Notes: generated by a model from the letters alone, not told the origin. A stretch of 64,000 bases of DNA from Rhizobium sp. 18055 (GCF_902706285.1 NZ_CACSKD010000002.1:186001-250000), one strand, 5' to 3'. Numbered from the stretch's first letter, positions 9,470-21,515 are shown. Numbers and translations: made by a program.

Positions 9470-9499
9470 TCACTCGGCAGCGATCAGCTGCTTCTTCTC
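9470..9499 (-). repeat. lipA 3' end, resident copy (copy C) of the repeat
   Basis: The final nine codons and TGA stop of lipA (EKKQLIAAE). This is the presumed source of copies A (8061) and B (8811). Spacings between copies are 750 and 659 bp, each just large enough for one toxin-antitoxin pair. Confidence 0.75.
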
Positions 9500-10444
9500 G
9501 CGTGCTGCGCGTAGCCGGGCGAAGTCGTCGCCGGCGTGGTGCGAGGAGCGGGTCAGCGGGCTGGAGGCGACCATCAGGAAGCCCTTGGTGTAGGCGACCG
9601 TCTCGTAAGACTTGAACTCGTCAGGGGTGACGAAGCTCATGACCGCGTGGTGCTTCTTGGTCGGCTGCAGGTACTGGCCGATGGTCAGGAAATCGACGTC
9701 GGCCGTGCGCAGGTCGTCCATCAGCTGCAGCACTTCGTTGCGCTCCTCTCCGAGGCCGACCATGATGCCCGACTTGGTGAACATCGTCGGGTCGAGCTCC
9801 TTGACGCGCTGCAGCAGGCGAACCGAGTGGAAATAGCGGGCGCCGGGGCGAACCGTCAGGTAGTTGCCGGGCACCGTCTCCATGTTGTGGTTGAAGACGT
9901 CCGGCTTGGCAGCAACGACGCGTTCCAGCGCGCCCGGCTTCTTCAGGAAGTCCGGGGTGAGGATTTCGATCGTGGTATCAGGCGACGCGGCGCGGATCGC
10001 CCAGATCACCTTCTCGAAATGTTCGGCGCCGCCATCGGCAAGGTCGTCGCGATCGACCGAGGTGATGACGACGTGGGACAGACCCATTTCCTTCACCGCC
10101 TTGGCGACGCTTTCCGGCTCGGCCATGTCGAGCGCCTTCGGCTTGCCTGTCGAGACATTGCAGAAGGCACAGGCGCGCGTACAGATCTCGCCCATGATCA
10201 TGAAGGTGGCGTGCTTCTTGTCCCAGCACTCGCCGATATTCGGGCAGCCAGCCTCTTCGCAGACGGTGACGAGCTTGTGCTCCTTCACGATCGCGCGGGT
10301 TTCGGCGTAGCCCTTGGAGGTCGGCGCCTTGACGCGGATCCAGTCCGGCTTGCGCAGCACTTCCTGGTCCGGGCGATGAGCCTTTTCCGGGTGGCGCACG
10401 CGCTTTTCAGCGTCGGGATTGATCCTGTCGAGAATAGTTACCAT
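9470..10444 (-). CDS. lipA: Lipoyl synthase
   Basis: Radical SAM enzyme that inserts two sulfur atoms into protein-bound octanoyl groups to make the lipoyl cofactor of pyruvate and 2-oxoglutarate dehydrogenases. The auxiliary cluster motif is Cys62, Cys67 and Cys73 ([14 protein letters not shown]). The radical SAM motif is Cys88, Cys92 and Cys95 (CTRACAFC). The terminal [14 protein letters not shown] is also conserved. At 324 residues it is full length. It sits near lpdA and the lipoyl-domain proteins PdhB and PdhC, its likely substrates. Confidence 0.98.
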   Translation of the reverse strand: MVTILDRINPDAEKRVRHPEKAHRPDQEVLRKPDWIRVKAPTSKGYAETRAIVKEHKLVTVCEEAGCPNIGECWDKKHATFMIMGEICTRACAFCNVSTGKPKALDMAEPESVAKAVKEMGLSHVVITSVDRDDLADGGAEHFEKVIWAIRAASPDTTIEILTPDFLKKPGALERVVAAKPDVFNHNMETVPGNYLTVRPGARYFHSVRLLQRVKELDPTMFTKSGIMVGLGEERNEVLQLMDDLRTADVDFLTIGQYLQPTKKHHAVMSFVTPDEFKSYETVAYTKGFLMVASSPLTRSSHHAGDDFARLRAAREKKQLIAAE

Positions 10445-10484
10445 TGTCGTCCAACTCTCCGCCGCTCCATGCGGCCAAGGCTCT

Positions 10485-10733
10485 CTAGCGGCGCACGAGC
10501 CGCGCGAGGAATATCAGCAAGCAGGCGCCAAGAAAACCCGTGACGAAATAGCCGAGCCTGCCGCCGGCCACTTCGATATGAAACTGCGCAAGGATGGCCG
10601 TCGCCACCACCGAGCCGACAATGCCGAGCACGATGTTCAGCAATATGCCGTAGCGCGCCTCCATCAGCTTGCCCGCGAGCCAGCCCGCGAGACCGCCGAT
10701 GATGATTGCCGCAATCCAGCCTACGCCTGCCAT
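10485..10733 (-). CDS. GlsB/YeaQ/YmgE-family small membrane protein (1)
   Basis: 82-residue transglycosylase-associated (Tag) family protein with three predicted membrane helices: [38 protein letters not shown] and [20 protein letters not shown]. It carries the Gly-rich pattern GxxAGWLAGK and NIxLGIxGS of the family. Members are linked to envelope or general stress, but their biochemical role is unknown. It lies 13 bp downstream of a second, divergent member of the same family. Confidence 0.82.
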   Translation of the reverse strand: MAGVGWIAAIIIGGLAGWLAGKLMEARYGILLNIVLGIVGSVVATAILAQFHIEVAGGRLGYFVTGFLGACLLIFLARLVRR

Positions 10734-10746
10734 CCTGCCCCTGTCC

Positions 10747-11001
10747 TTACGCTATCGCCCTTGCGATCAGCACCACGATGATGGCGCCGACGGTGGCGTG
10801 AATGATCTGCACCACGATGGCACTGTCAATTCCCATGTTGATGCCCAGCGCGTTGAACAGGAAGCCCCCGACGAACGCGCCGATGATGCCGCTCAGCAGG
10901 CATCGTATCAATCCGCCTCCACCGACGACCAGACTGGCGAGGAACCCCGCGACCAGACCGATCAGGAGAAAGATGAGCAATGCCTGCGTACCCATAGACA
11001 T
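10747..11001 (-). CDS. GlsB/YeaQ/YmgE-family small membrane protein (2)
   Basis: 84-residue small membrane protein beginning MSMGTQALLIF. Three hydrophobic segments show the family motifs GLVAGFLASLVVGGGG and LLSGIIGAFVGGFLFNALG. ATG at 11001 has AAGGA about 7 bp upstream; the frame stays open upstream to 11070 but without a ribosome site. It is probably cotranscribed with the next gene, a distant paralogue. Function unknown; stress-linked by family. Confidence 0.8.
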   Translation of the reverse strand: MSMGTQALLIFLLIGLVAGFLASLVVGGGGLIRCLLSGIIGAFVGGFLFNALGINMGIDSAIVVQIIHATVGAIIVVLIARAIA

Positions 11002-11080
11002 GATGATTTCCTTTCGTTTTTTCCACCCTTTGGCGGGAAAGCCAGAGCCATCCCGGGATAAAGGGCGCAAAAGGAAATTA

Positions 11081-12526
11081 TCAAGCGTTCAGGGCGCGAC
11101 CATATGCATCCAGAACCGCTTCCTTCATGGTTTCGGACACCGTCGGATGCGGGAAGATGGTGTGCATCAGTTCTTCTTCGGTCGTCTCCAGGTTCATGGC
11201 GACGACGAAGCCCTGGATCAGTTCGGTGACTTCCGCACCGACCATGTGGGCGCCAAGCAGTTCGCCGGTCTTCTTGTCGAAGATCACCTTGCACATGCCC
11301 TGGTCTTCGCCGAGCGCAATCGCCTTGCCGTTGGCGGCAAACGAGAACCGGCCGACGCGGATGTCGCGGCCGGCGTCCTTGGCCTTGGCTTCCGTGAGGC
11401 CGACAGAGGCGACCTGCGGGTTGCAGTAGGTGCAGCCCGGGACCTTGCTCTTGTCGGTGGCGTGAACGTTCGGCAGGCCGGCGATCTTCTCGACGCAGAC
11501 GACGCCCTCATGCTCGGCCTTGTGAGCGAGCATCGGCGGGCCGGCAACGTCGCCGATGGCATAGATGCCGGCGATATTGGTCTTGCCGTAGCCGTCGATG
11601 ACGACGCAACCGCGGTCGGTCTTGACGCCCACAGCTTCGAGGCCGAGGTTTTCGATATTGCCCTGAACGCCGACTGCCGAAATCATCCGGTCGGCGACGA
11701 TCTGCTGGACCTTGCCGTCAGCGGTCTCGACATGCGCAGTGATGCTGTCGGCAGCCTTCTCGACCTTGGTGATCTTGGCGCTGGTGATGATCTTCATGCC
11801 GCGCTTCTCGAGCTGCTTGCGGGCAATCGCGGTGACTTCAACATCCTCGACCGGCATGATGGTGGCCATCACTTCGACGACCGTGACATCGACGCCCATC
11901 GAGCGGTAGAAGCTGGCGAACTCGATGCCGATGGCGCCCGAGCCCATGACGATCAGCGACTTCGGCAGGGCTGCCGGCTTCATCGCTTCGAAGTAGGTCC
12001 AGATCAACTTGCCATCCGGCTCGATGCCCGGCAGTGCGCGCGGGCGGGCGCCGGTCGCGACGATGATGTGCTTGGCGGTGTAGGTGCCCTCGCTCTTGAC
12101 GTTCTTCGGAACCGGGTTCTGCGGCTCGACGACCGGCTTGGAGGACTTGGCGACGACGATTTCGCCGGGCTTGGTGATCTTGGCTTCGCCCCAGATGACG
12201 TCAACCTTGTTCTTCTTCATCAGGAAGCCGACGCCGCCATTGAGGCGGGCCGAGACGCCGCGCGAGCGGGCGACGACTGCCGTTACGTCAGGCTTGACGG
12301 TGCCTTCAAGAACGAGGCCGAAATCCTTGAAATGATTGGCGTGGTCGAGCACTTCGGCCGAGCGCAGCAGCGCCTTGGTCGGAATGCATCCCCAGTTCAG
12401 GCAGATGCCGCCCAGATGCTCGCGCTCGACGATCGCGGTCTTGAGGCCCAGCTGGCTGGCGCGCACAGCGGCGACATAGCCGCCGGGACCGGAGCCGATG
12501 ATGATGACGTCGTAATTCTCAGCCAT
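11081..12526 (-). CDS. lpdA: Dihydrolipoyl dehydrogenase (E3)
   Basis: FAD enzyme that reoxidises dihydrolipoyl groups of 2-oxoacid dehydrogenase complexes with NAD+. FAD-binding GSGPGG (11-16), redox-active disulfide Cys42/Cys47 (GGICLNWGCIPTK), an NAD-binding GSGAIGIEFASFY segment, and the C-terminal FPHPTVSE catalytic His-Glu region are all present. At 481 residues it is full length. It lies in the pdhABC neighbourhood, separated by a GNAT gene and an SGNH hydrolase, and so most likely serves pyruvate dehydrogenase. Confidence 0.98.
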   Translation of the reverse strand: MAENYDVIIIGSGPGGYVAAVRASQLGLKTAIVEREHLGGICLNWGCIPTKALLRSAEVLDHANHFKDFGLVLEGTVKPDVTAVVARSRGVSARLNGGVGFLMKKNKVDVIWGEAKITKPGEIVVAKSSKPVVEPQNPVPKNVKSEGTYTAKHIIVATGARPRALPGIEPDGKLIWTYFEAMKPAALPKSLIVMGSGAIGIEFASFYRSMGVDVTVVEVMATIMPVEDVEVTAIARKQLEKRGMKIITSAKITKVEKAADSITAHVETADGKVQQIVADRMISAVGVQGNIENLGLEAVGVKTDRGCVVIDGYGKTNIAGIYAIGDVAGPPMLAHKAEHEGVVCVEKIAGLPNVHATDKSKVPGCTYCNPQVASVGLTEAKAKDAGRDIRVGRFSFAANGKAIALGEDQGMCKVIFDKKTGELLGAHMVGAEVTELIQGFVVAMNLETTEEELMHTIFPHPTVSETMKEAVLDAYGRALNA

Positions 12527-12541
12527 GTTTTCCTGCCTTTG

Positions 12542-13129
12542 TTACCGGGCGTCGCGGGTGAGTAGCACCCACTCGTGTTTCCTGCTGCTTTCGAAAACCG
12601 ACATCGCCTGACGACGCGCCCGCTCCGAAAAACCATTGTTCTTGTAAAGCGCCAGAGCCGCTTCGTTATCACTCGCCGTGATCAGGCTGACCGGCAGTGT
12701 CCCTGCCCGTTCGATCTGATCTTCCAGCATGCCTTTGCCGATCCCTATGCCGCGCAGATGGCTATAGACGCCGAGCGTTGCAATGAACCAGGTGCCGATC
12801 ACCGTCTTCTGCAGATCGATCACCGGCTGCAGAGCCACCCGATCGACCTCGATATCTCTCACGTCCTCGCCCAGCGCGTAGCCGATGGCCGCTCCCGCCG
12901 TTTCGCCGTACGCCTCGGCCAGCACCGCGTGGCGCCAGCTGCCGTAGCCGTCGTTGCGGCGCATCTTCAGCCGACCGAGCTCCATCGGCGTGTCGCCGCC
13001 ATTGCCGGCCAGTTCTCCCAGCCAGAGCCAGGAGGCAAAGCCGTGCGAGGCGATGTCTGCCAGGATCGCCAGTTCGGCCGCATCCTCCCGCGTCGCGGAA
13101 CGGAGCGTCACGAAAGAGCCGGTGCTCAC
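12542..13129 (-). CDS. GNAT-family N-acetyltransferase
   Basis: 195-residue acetyltransferase with a GNAT core. The acetyl-CoA-binding segment is LRGIGIGKGMLEDQIERAG, followed by ASDNEAALALYKNNGFSE, the usual motif A and B. An N-terminal SATREDAAELAILAD pattern opens the fold. Its start overlaps the stop of the upstream SGNH hydrolase gene by 4 bp. Substrate unknown. The gene is commonly found between lpdA and pdhC in rhizobia. Confidence 0.88.
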   Translation of the reverse strand: MSTGSFVTLRSATREDAAELAILADIASHGFASWLWLGELAGNGGDTPMELGRLKMRRNDGYGSWRHAVLAEAYGETAGAAIGYALGEDVRDIEVDRVALQPVIDLQKTVIGTWFIATLGVYSHLRGIGIGKGMLEDQIERAGTLPVSLITASDNEAALALYKNNGFSERARRQAMSVFESSRKHEWVLLTRDAR

Positions 13130-13767
13130 AGGCCCAACATCATCCGCACCGTCGATTCCATGCCGCGCCCGAGAGCGCGGGTATTGTCGGCATCGAGATG
13201 GATGCCATCGAGCGGCGTGGTTTTCGCAACCGAATTGCCGTCGAAGAAGCCGCAGCCGAGTTCATCGGCGAGATCGCGGTAGAGCGTCGCCAGCATCGCC
13301 GATTCCTCGATGCCGCCGACGAAAGAGGCCGCAAACGCCACGTTGGCGGTTTCACGGATCTTCGGGGGCGCGACGATCAGGATGTCGGGCACGTCGAACT
13401 CGAACGGCCAGGCATGATTGCGGATCAGCCGAACCAGGCGGGCGATGCCCTGGCAGGCGGCGAAAGCCGATCCTGCGACGACCGGCTTCATGTCGTTGGT
13501 GCCGAGCAGGAGAATGACGAGATCAAGCGGCGCATGCGTCTGCAGGATGGTCGGCAGAATGCGGGCACCGTTGCGATCGCAATCGGCGAGATGATCGTCG
13601 AATGCGGTCGTTCGACCGTTCAGGCCCTCTGCAATGATCCTCGCCTCGCTGCCGAGTGCCGCCTGCAGCGCACTCGGCCACCGATCCTTGAAGTCATGAC
13701 GGCCGATGGATGCGGCGTCATAACCCCAGGTCAAAGAGTCACCATAGCAAAGAACGGTCTTCGTCAT
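13126..13767 (-). CDS. SGNH/GDSL-family hydrolase (arylesterase-like)
   Basis: 213-residue esterase. Block I is CYGDSLTWGYD with the nucleophile Ser; block III is LLLGTNDMK; the C-terminal DGIHLDADN supplies the catalytic Asp and His. ATG at 13767 gives MTKTVLCYGDS; upstream in-frame sequence lies over pdhC and is not used. No signal peptide, so probably cytosolic. It overlaps the GNAT gene by 4 bp and starts 20 bp after the pdhC stop. Related proteins act as aryl esterases or acyltransferases; the natural substrate is unknown. Confidence 0.9.
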   Translation of the reverse strand: MTKTVLCYGDSLTWGYDAASIGRHDFKDRWPSALQAALGSEARIIAEGLNGRTTAFDDHLADCDRNGARILPTILQTHAPLDLVILLLGTNDMKPVVAGSAFAACQGIARLVRLIRNHAWPFEFDVPDILIVAPPKIRETANVAFAASFVGGIEESAMLATLYRDLADELGCGFFDGNSVAKTTPLDGIHLDADNTRALGRGMESTVRMMLGL

Positions 13768-13786
13768 TTCCGTCTCCGCTTTTGTC

Positions 13787-15133
13787 CTAGACGAGCATGC
13801 CCATCGGATTTTCGATGTAGCCCTTGAACGCCTGCAACAGCTCCGCACCGAGCGCGCCATCGACGCAGCGATGGTCGGTCGACAGCGTGACGCTCATCAC
13901 CGTGGCGATGACCATTTCGCCCTTGCGGACGATCACACGCTGCTCGCCGGCACCGACCGCGAGGATCGTGGCATGCGGCGGGTTGATGACAGCCGAGAAG
14001 TTCTTCACGCCCATCATGCCCATGTTCGAGACCGACGTCGTGCCGCCCTGGAACTCTTCCGGCTTCAGCTTGCGATCCTTGGCGCGCTTGCCGAGGTCGC
14101 GCATCTCGTTGGAGATGACCGACAGCGTCTTTTCCTCGGCCTTGCGAATGATCGGAGTGATCAGGCCGCCGGGGATCGAGACAGCCACGCCGACATCGGC
14201 GTGCTTGTGCTTGACCATGTTGGCTTCGGTCCAGGAGACGTTGGCATCCGGAACATCGCGCAGCGCCAAGGCCATGGCCTTGATGACCATGTCGTTGACG
14301 GAGATCTTGTAGGCGGCGCCGCCATCCTTGCGGGGTGCGGCATCGTTGAGCTGGGCACGCAGTGCCATCAGCGCATCGAGTTCGCAATCGACGGTGACGT
14401 AGAAATGCGGCACGGTCTGCTTGGATTCGACGAGGCGCTTGGCGATGATCTTGCGCATGCCGTCATGCGGCACGAGCTCGTAGGAGCCCTGCTCGAACAG
14501 CTTCAATACGCTTTCGTCCGACGCACCCTTCGCAGCCGCGGCCGGGGCCGATGCAGCAGCCTGCGGTGCAGCAGCGGCAGGAGCGGCCTTCGCACCACCA
14601 CCTGCGGCAGCCGCTTCGACGTCGCTCTTGACGACGCGGCCATGCGGGCCGGAGCCGGCGATGGCCGACAGATCGATACCGGCTTCCTTCGCCAGACGAC
14701 GTGCGAGCGGCGAGGAGAACGGGCGGTCGCCAGTTGCCGGGGCGGCTGCGGATACAGCGGCCGGAGCGGCGGTAGCAGCTGCCTGGGCGGCAGGAGCCGG
14801 AGCAGCAACTTCGGCCTTCGGGGCTTCGGCAGCAGCAGCCTTCGGAGCGGGCGCAGAGCCTGCACCACTGGCAGCAGCCGCAACGTCCTCGCCATCGGCA
14901 GCCAGAATGGCGATCAGGGCATTGACCTTGACGCCTTCGGTGCCGGCGGGGACGACGAGCTTGGCAACGACGCCCTCGTCGATGGCTTCGACCTCCATCG
15001 TCGCCTTGTCGGTTTCGATCTCGGCGAGCACATCGCCAGACTTAACCGTATCGCCTTCCTTGACCAGCCACTTGGCGAGGTTTCCCTCTTCCATGGTTGG
15101 AGACAGGGCAGGCATCGTGATGTTGATAGGCAT
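13787..15133 (-). CDS. pdhC: Pyruvate dehydrogenase E2, dihydrolipoyllysine acetyltransferase
   Basis: Core subunit that moves the acetyl group from E1 to CoA. One lipoyl domain (residues 1-78, lipoylated Lys43 in [10 protein letters not shown]), an Ala/Pro/Lys-rich linker, a peripheral-subunit-binding domain near 140-175 ([15 protein letters not shown]), a second linker, and the catalytic domain ending with the active-site [10 protein letters not shown]. At 448 residues it is complete. It is the third gene of pdhA-pdhB-pdhC, with an 18-bp gap after pdhB. Confidence 0.98.
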   Translation of the reverse strand: MPINITMPALSPTMEEGNLAKWLVKEGDTVKSGDVLAEIETDKATMEVEAIDEGVVAKLVVPAGTEGVKVNALIAILAADGEDVAAAASGAGSAPAPKAAAAEAPKAEVAAPAPAAQAAATAAPAAVSAAAPATGDRPFSSPLARRLAKEAGIDLSAIAGSGPHGRVVKSDVEAAAAGGGAKAAPAAAAPQAAASAPAAAAKGASDESVLKLFEQGSYELVPHDGMRKIIAKRLVESKQTVPHFYVTVDCELDALMALRAQLNDAAPRKDGGAAYKISVNDMVIKAMALALRDVPDANVSWTEANMVKHKHADVGVAVSIPGGLITPIIRKAEEKTLSVISNEMRDLGKRAKDRKLKPEEFQGGTTSVSNMGMMGVKNFSAVINPPHATILAVGAGEQRVIVRKGEMVIATVMSVTLSTDHRCVDGALGAELLQAFKGYIENPMGMLV

Positions 15134-15151
15134 CGAAATACCCTCCCCTTG

Positions 15152-16534
<1,383 letters not shown>

Positions 16535-16549
16535 TGTTGCCCTCCCCGC

Positions 16550-17596
16550 TTAAAGCAGAATGTCGGTGTAGAGCTCGGACGCATCCGGCTCGGGAGCGGC
16601 CTGGGCGAAATCGGCCGAGTCTGCGACGATGTCGCGGACGTCCTTGTCGATCGCCTTCAGGTCGTCTTCGCTGGCCCAGCCCTTTTCGACGAGGCGCGCC
16701 TTGACCTGTTCGATCGGGTCCTGCTCGGAGCGCATCTTCTGCACTTCTTCCTTGGAACGATACTTCGCAGGGTCGGACATGGAGTGGCCGCGATAGCGAT
16801 AGGTCAGCATTTCGAGAATGATCGGGCCCTTGCCGGAACGGCAATGCTCGAGCGCCTCGTCGGCCGCAGCCTTGACGGCGCGAACGTCCATGCCGTCAAC
16901 CTGGACGCCCGGGATGCCGAAGCCGGAGCCGCGCAGCGAGTAGTTCGACTGTGCGGTGGCGCGCGCCGTGGAGGTGCCCATGGCGTAGCGGTTGTTCTCG
17001 ATGATGTAGATGATCGGCAACTTCCAGAGGGCTGCCATGTTGAAGCTCTCGTAGACCTGGCCCTGGTTGGCAGCACCGTCGCCGAAATAGGCGATCGAGA
17101 CGCTGTCATTGCCGCGGTAGCGGTTGGCGAAGGCCAGACCGGTGCCGAGCGACACCTGCGCGCCAACGATGCCGTGGCCGCCGTAGAAATGCTTTTCCTT
17201 GGAAAACATGTGCATCGAGCCACCCTTGCCACGGGAATAGCCGTCGATGCGTCCAGTCAGCTCGGCCATGACGCCGCGGGCGCTCATGCCGGTTGCCAGC
17301 ATGTGGCCGTGGTCGCGATAGGCGGTGATGACCTGATCGCCTTCCTTCTGCGCCATCTGCATGCCGACAACGACAGCTTCCTGGCCGATATAGAGGTGAC
17401 AGAAACCGCCGATGAAGCCCATGCCGTACAACTGACCCGCCTTCTCTTCGAAGCGGCGGATAAGAAGCATCTCGCGATAGGCCTTGATCTCCTCGTCACG
17501 ATCGAAATCGGCGACTGGGCCACCATTCGATGCTTTGGCTGCGGGCTTTGCGCTGGTCTTGCGGCTGGAAACGGTCGCGTTTTTTCGCGGAGCCAT
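16550..17596 (-). CDS. pdhA: Pyruvate dehydrogenase E1 alpha subunit
   Basis: Alpha subunit of the decarboxylating E1 component. It carries the thiamine diphosphate motif YFGDGAANQGQVYESFNMAALW... IENN and the phosphorylation-loop-like YRYRGHSMSDPAKYRSKEE region. Residues 1-30 are a Lys/Ala-rich lead before the conserved MLLIRRFEEKAGQLYGMGFI. At 348 residues it is complete. First gene of pdhABC; the 146-bp upstream gap is AT-rich and carries a pair of direct repeats that may be a regulator site. Confidence 0.98.
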   Translation of the reverse strand: MAPRKNATVSSRKTSAKPAAKASNGGPVADFDRDEEIKAYREMLLIRRFEEKAGQLYGMGFIGGFCHLYIGQEAVVVGMQMAQKEGDQVITAYRDHGHMLATGMSARGVMAELTGRIDGYSRGKGGSMHMFSKEKHFYGGHGIVGAQVSLGTGLAFANRYRGNDSVSIAYFGDGAANQGQVYESFNMAALWKLPIIYIIENNRYAMGTSTARATAQSNYSLRGSGFGIPGVQVDGMDVRAVKAAADEALEHCRSGKGPIILEMLTYRYRGHSMSDPAKYRSKEEVQKMRSEQDPIEQVKARLVEKGWASEDDLKAIDKDVRDIVADSADFAQAAPEPDASELYTDILL

Positions 17597-17720
17597 TCAA
17601 CCCTCCCTATGGGTTTATCGGTTCTTGGGTGACGCGCACCATAGGGAAGAAATTTAGCCACAGCAATGCCATAAATGCATGGCTCGTATTCGGCGTTAAA
17701 TTATTGATAAATATCAGTTT

Positions 17721-17746
17721 ATTTCGATTAACTTGATTTCGGTTAA
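17721..17746. promoter_or_regulatory. Paired direct repeats upstream of pdhA
   Basis: ATTTCGATTAA (17721-17731) and ATTTCGGTTAA (17736-17746) differ at one position and are spaced 15 bp start to start, inside an AT-rich stretch unlike the GC-rich surroundings. The second overlaps the ftsB stop codon. They lie about 125-150 bp upstream of the pdhA start. A transcription-factor or RNA polymerase site is possible; no regulator is identified. Confidence 0.4.
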
Positions 17747-18063
17747 TTCGAATAATGGTTGAATATGACGATTTCGTCGGCGCGGGAGAAATTCAACTGC
17801 ATCCTGGCTTTTTCATCCAGCATGTCCTTGTCCATCGAACCATCGCTCAATAGCGCCACCTGGTTCTCCAGATGCTCGCGCTTGCCCTTGAGCACAGCAA
17901 GCTCGCGCTCCTTGGTGATCCGCTGGCGCTCGAACACTTCGGTGGCGCGCAGGCCGTAATCGCCATGGATGCAATGATAGCCGAAATAGGAAAGAAACGC
18001 GACCGCCATCGCCGGAATGACGAAACGGCCGATCTTCTTCTTCTTATGATGCTTGGTCCACAT
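17743..18063 (-). CDS. ftsB: Septum formation initiator FtsB/DivIC family protein
   Basis: 106-residue bitopic membrane protein of the divisome. A Lys/His-rich cytoplasmic start (MWTKHHKKKKIGRF) precedes one membrane helix (VIPAMAVAFLSYFGYHCIHG, about 15-34). Then come a coiled coil (ERQRITKERELAVLKGKREHLENQVALL) and the DMLDEKARMQLNFSRADEIVI motif of the family. An ATG at 18084 is an alternative start, but its ribosome site is too close. It lies between eno and pdhA, the usual rhizobial place. Confidence 0.88.
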   Translation of the reverse strand: MWTKHHKKKKIGRFVIPAMAVAFLSYFGYHCIHGDYGLRATEVFERQRITKERELAVLKGKREHLENQVALLSDGSMDKDMLDEKARMQLNFSRADEIVIFNHYSN

Positions 18064-18145
18064 ACACGGATTCTCGAAACGCATTACCCTTGGCCACAAC
18101 ACTACCGAGCAGAGATTAACCGTCCGTTGACTCTGAACGCGGCGC

Positions 18146-18180
18146 AACAAAAAACCCGCGCCGGATCAGGGCGCGGGTTT
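18146..18180 (-). terminator. Rho-independent terminator of eno
   Basis: Eleven-base-pair stem AAACCCGCGCC (18152-18162) with GGCGCGGGTTT (18170-18180) and a 7-nt loop. On the minus strand it is followed by a run of T. It lies 24 bp beyond the eno stop. Confidence 0.85.
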
Positions 18181-18203
18181 CAACTGCTTGAATTTATCGG
18201 GTA

Positions 18204-19541
<1,338 letters not shown>

Positions 19542-19638
19542 TTACAATGGCCGCTTGGGGCCGTCTGGGGCAGTTTGCGCATGCTTCTTGGCGATGTCGT
19601 CCGTGGCCTATTACACGAACGTGTCAGTCTTTTGAACG

Positions 19639-20481
19639 TCAGCCTTTTGCGATGGCGTCGAAGGCCAGAAGCTTTTCGAGAAGCCGCGGCATGTCCTTGA
19701 GATAGACCATGTTGGGGCCATCGGACGGCGCGTTGTCGGGATCTTCGTGCGTCTCGACGAACACGCCGGCAACGCCGACGGCAACGGCCGCCCGCGCCAA
19801 GGTTTCGACGAATTCACGCTGGCCGCCACTCGAGCCGCCCTGCCCGCCCGGCTGCTGCACCGAATGCGTGGCGTCGAACACAACAGGCGCGCCGAGGGCG
19901 CCCATGATCGGCAGCGACCGCATGTCGGAGACCAGCGTGTTATAGCCGAAGGAGGCGCCGCGCTCGCAGAGCATGATGTTCGGATTGCCGCTGTCATTCA
20001 GCTTGGCCAGAACATTCTTCATGTCCCAGGGTGCCAGGAACTGGCCCTTCTTGACGTTGATGGCGCGGCCGGTCTTGGCGGCAGCGACCAGAAGGTCGGT
20101 CTGGCGGCTGAGGAAGGCCGGGATCTGCAGAATATCGACAACAGGAGCGACTTGCGCGCACTGTTCTTCGTTGTGGATGTCGGTGAGGACAGGAAAGCCG
20201 TATTCCTTCTTGAGATCGGCAAAGACCTCGAGCGCCGTTTCAAGGCCGATGCCGCGCTGGGCGGACAGCGATGTTCGGTTCGCCTTGTCGAAGGAGGACT
20301 TGTAGACGAGGCCGATGCCGAGCTTGTCGCAGAGTTCCTTCAGCGTGCCGGCGATCATGAAGGCGTGGCCGCGGCTTTCCATCTGGCATGGGCCGGCAAT
20401 CAGCGACAGCTTGCCGGTGTTGGAAAACACCACCCGGCCGGTGCCTTCGCCCACAGCCACTTCGGAATTCGTCTCAGTCAT
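19639..20481 (-). CDS. kdsA: 3-deoxy-8-phosphooctulonate synthase (KDO-8-P synthase)
   Basis: Condenses phosphoenolpyruvate with arabinose 5-phosphate to make KDO-8-phosphate for the lipopolysaccharide inner core. Motifs include [11 protein letters not shown] near residue 30, the substrate-binding [33 protein letters not shown] and the C-terminal [12 protein letters not shown]. At 280 residues it is full length. Its ATG overlaps the stop of the upstream VOC gene by 4 bp. It fits with the lipid A genes further along the window. Confidence 0.98.
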   Translation of the reverse strand: MTETNSEVAVGEGTGRVVFSNTGKLSLIAGPCQMESRGHAFMIAGTLKELCDKLGIGLVYKSSFDKANRTSLSAQRGIGLETALEVFADLKKEYGFPVLTDIHNEEQCAQVAPVVDILQIPAFLSRQTDLLVAAAKTGRAINVKKGQFLAPWDMKNVLAKLNDSGNPNIMLCERGASFGYNTLVSDMRSLPIMGALGAPVVFDATHSVQQPGGQGGSSGGQREFVETLARAAVAVGVAGVFVETHEDPDNAPSDGPNMVYLKDMPRLLEKLLAFDAIAKG

Positions 20482-21362
20482 CTTCTCTCCTCGAAGGCAA
20501 ACAGTGCGCCCTGCCCGGACGCCGCTTTCACCAGAATTCGATTGTTCTTGCGCGTGTAGGTCATCCCGTTAGCAGCCAAATGCGCTTCTGTCACGGCGAG
20601 ATCGGCAACCGTGAAGACCAGGGCGACGCCGCGCAGGCCGCGATCGGCGGTGGGTTCGGTCAGGTCGAAATAAGCGCTCAATCCATCCGGCGACAGAACG
20701 CTGATCCGGGCATTGCCGGCGTCGAGACTGATGCCGAAGGCGTCGTCCCGCGAGTTGGCTGCGGATGATACAAGGCGCAGGAGCGGTCCGAAGGCCTTCG
20801 GATCGGCTGCTGACAGCACGATTTCGGCAATGCCTGTCACGCCGTTGGCATGGGTTTCCAGCGCCTTGCGGTCGCTCGGCAGCGGATTGACGCGCTGGCA
20901 GGTGAAGACGAAGAAATCGGGGGCACGCAAATCAGCCGCAAAGGCCAGCCGGAAGGCCGCTGTGGTCTCAGACCCATCCGGCATTTTCATCGGGCGGGCA
21001 AATTCCAGCATGTCGCCGCCGCTGAGCTTGTCGGCTCTGAAGCGCGCATGATCCCCATCTGCATCCGGCGTGCCGAAGACGATGGCCGAGAGACCGTCTT
21101 CGCCACAGCGGAAGCGAAAGGCGCGGTCGCGTGCCGTGAAGACGTTTCCCTTGCTGGCGGACGCTTCATAGGCTGCGACGCTGGCCACGCCGAGCGGCTC
21201 GAGATATGTTTTGTCGGCAAAGAAGATGCAGGCATTCTGGGTACCGAACGGGTGCGTGGCATCGGCCGCCACGGTGAAGCCCAGCTTGCCGAGACGCTCG
21301 CGGGCCAGCCCGATGCTGGCAACAGGCAGGACGACGTGGTCCAGAGGATGGGGCTCACTCAT
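20478..21362 (-). CDS. VOC-family (glyoxalase-like) protein
   Basis: 294-residue protein with two vicinal-oxygen-chelate-like halves. The first begins [41 protein letters not shown], where DH is the usual metal ligand of module 1. The second starts near [18 protein letters not shown] at 21362 has AAGGA upstream at suitable distance. It overlaps kdsA by 4 bp. Activity unknown; glyoxalase, dioxygenase or a non-catalytic role are all possible. Confidence 0.82.
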   Translation of the reverse strand: MSEPHPLDHVVLPVASIGLARERLGKLGFTVAADATHPFGTQNACIFFADKTYLEPLGVASVAAYEASASKGNVFTARDRAFRFRCGEDGLSAIVFGTPDADGDHARFRADKLSGGDMLEFARPMKMPDGSETTAAFRLAFAADLRAPDFFVFTCQRVNPLPSDRKALETHANGVTGIAEIVLSAADPKAFGPLLRLVSSAANSRDDAFGISLDAGNARISVLSPDGLSAYFDLTEPTADRGLRGVALVFTVADLAVTEAHLAANGMTYTRKNNRILVKAASGQGALFAFEERR

Positions 21363-21500
21363 CGGCAAATCCTTCCTGAATTCGGCAGTGATGTGCGCTG
21401 GCTTTTGCCACAATGCAAGAGCTGCCTGCGGCTTCAATCGAATGAAGTGTAAAAACACGACAATTCCGAGCCAAGTTTTACGAAAATTTAGGCACTTGCG

Positions 21501-21515
21501 GAACACATATGGAAC
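21501..21515 (+). promoter_or_regulatory. LexA (SOS) box, alphaproteobacterial type
   Basis: Direct repeat GAAC-ACATATG-GAAC, an exact match to the GAAC-N7-GAAC (reverse GTTC-N7-GTTC) SOS box of alphaproteobacteria, 49 bp upstream of the lexA start. It indicates LexA autorepression. Confidence 0.88.

Noticed and set aside
10802..12565. 587-codon open frame on the plus strand opposite lpdA
   Set aside because: Fully explained by lpdA on the other strand.
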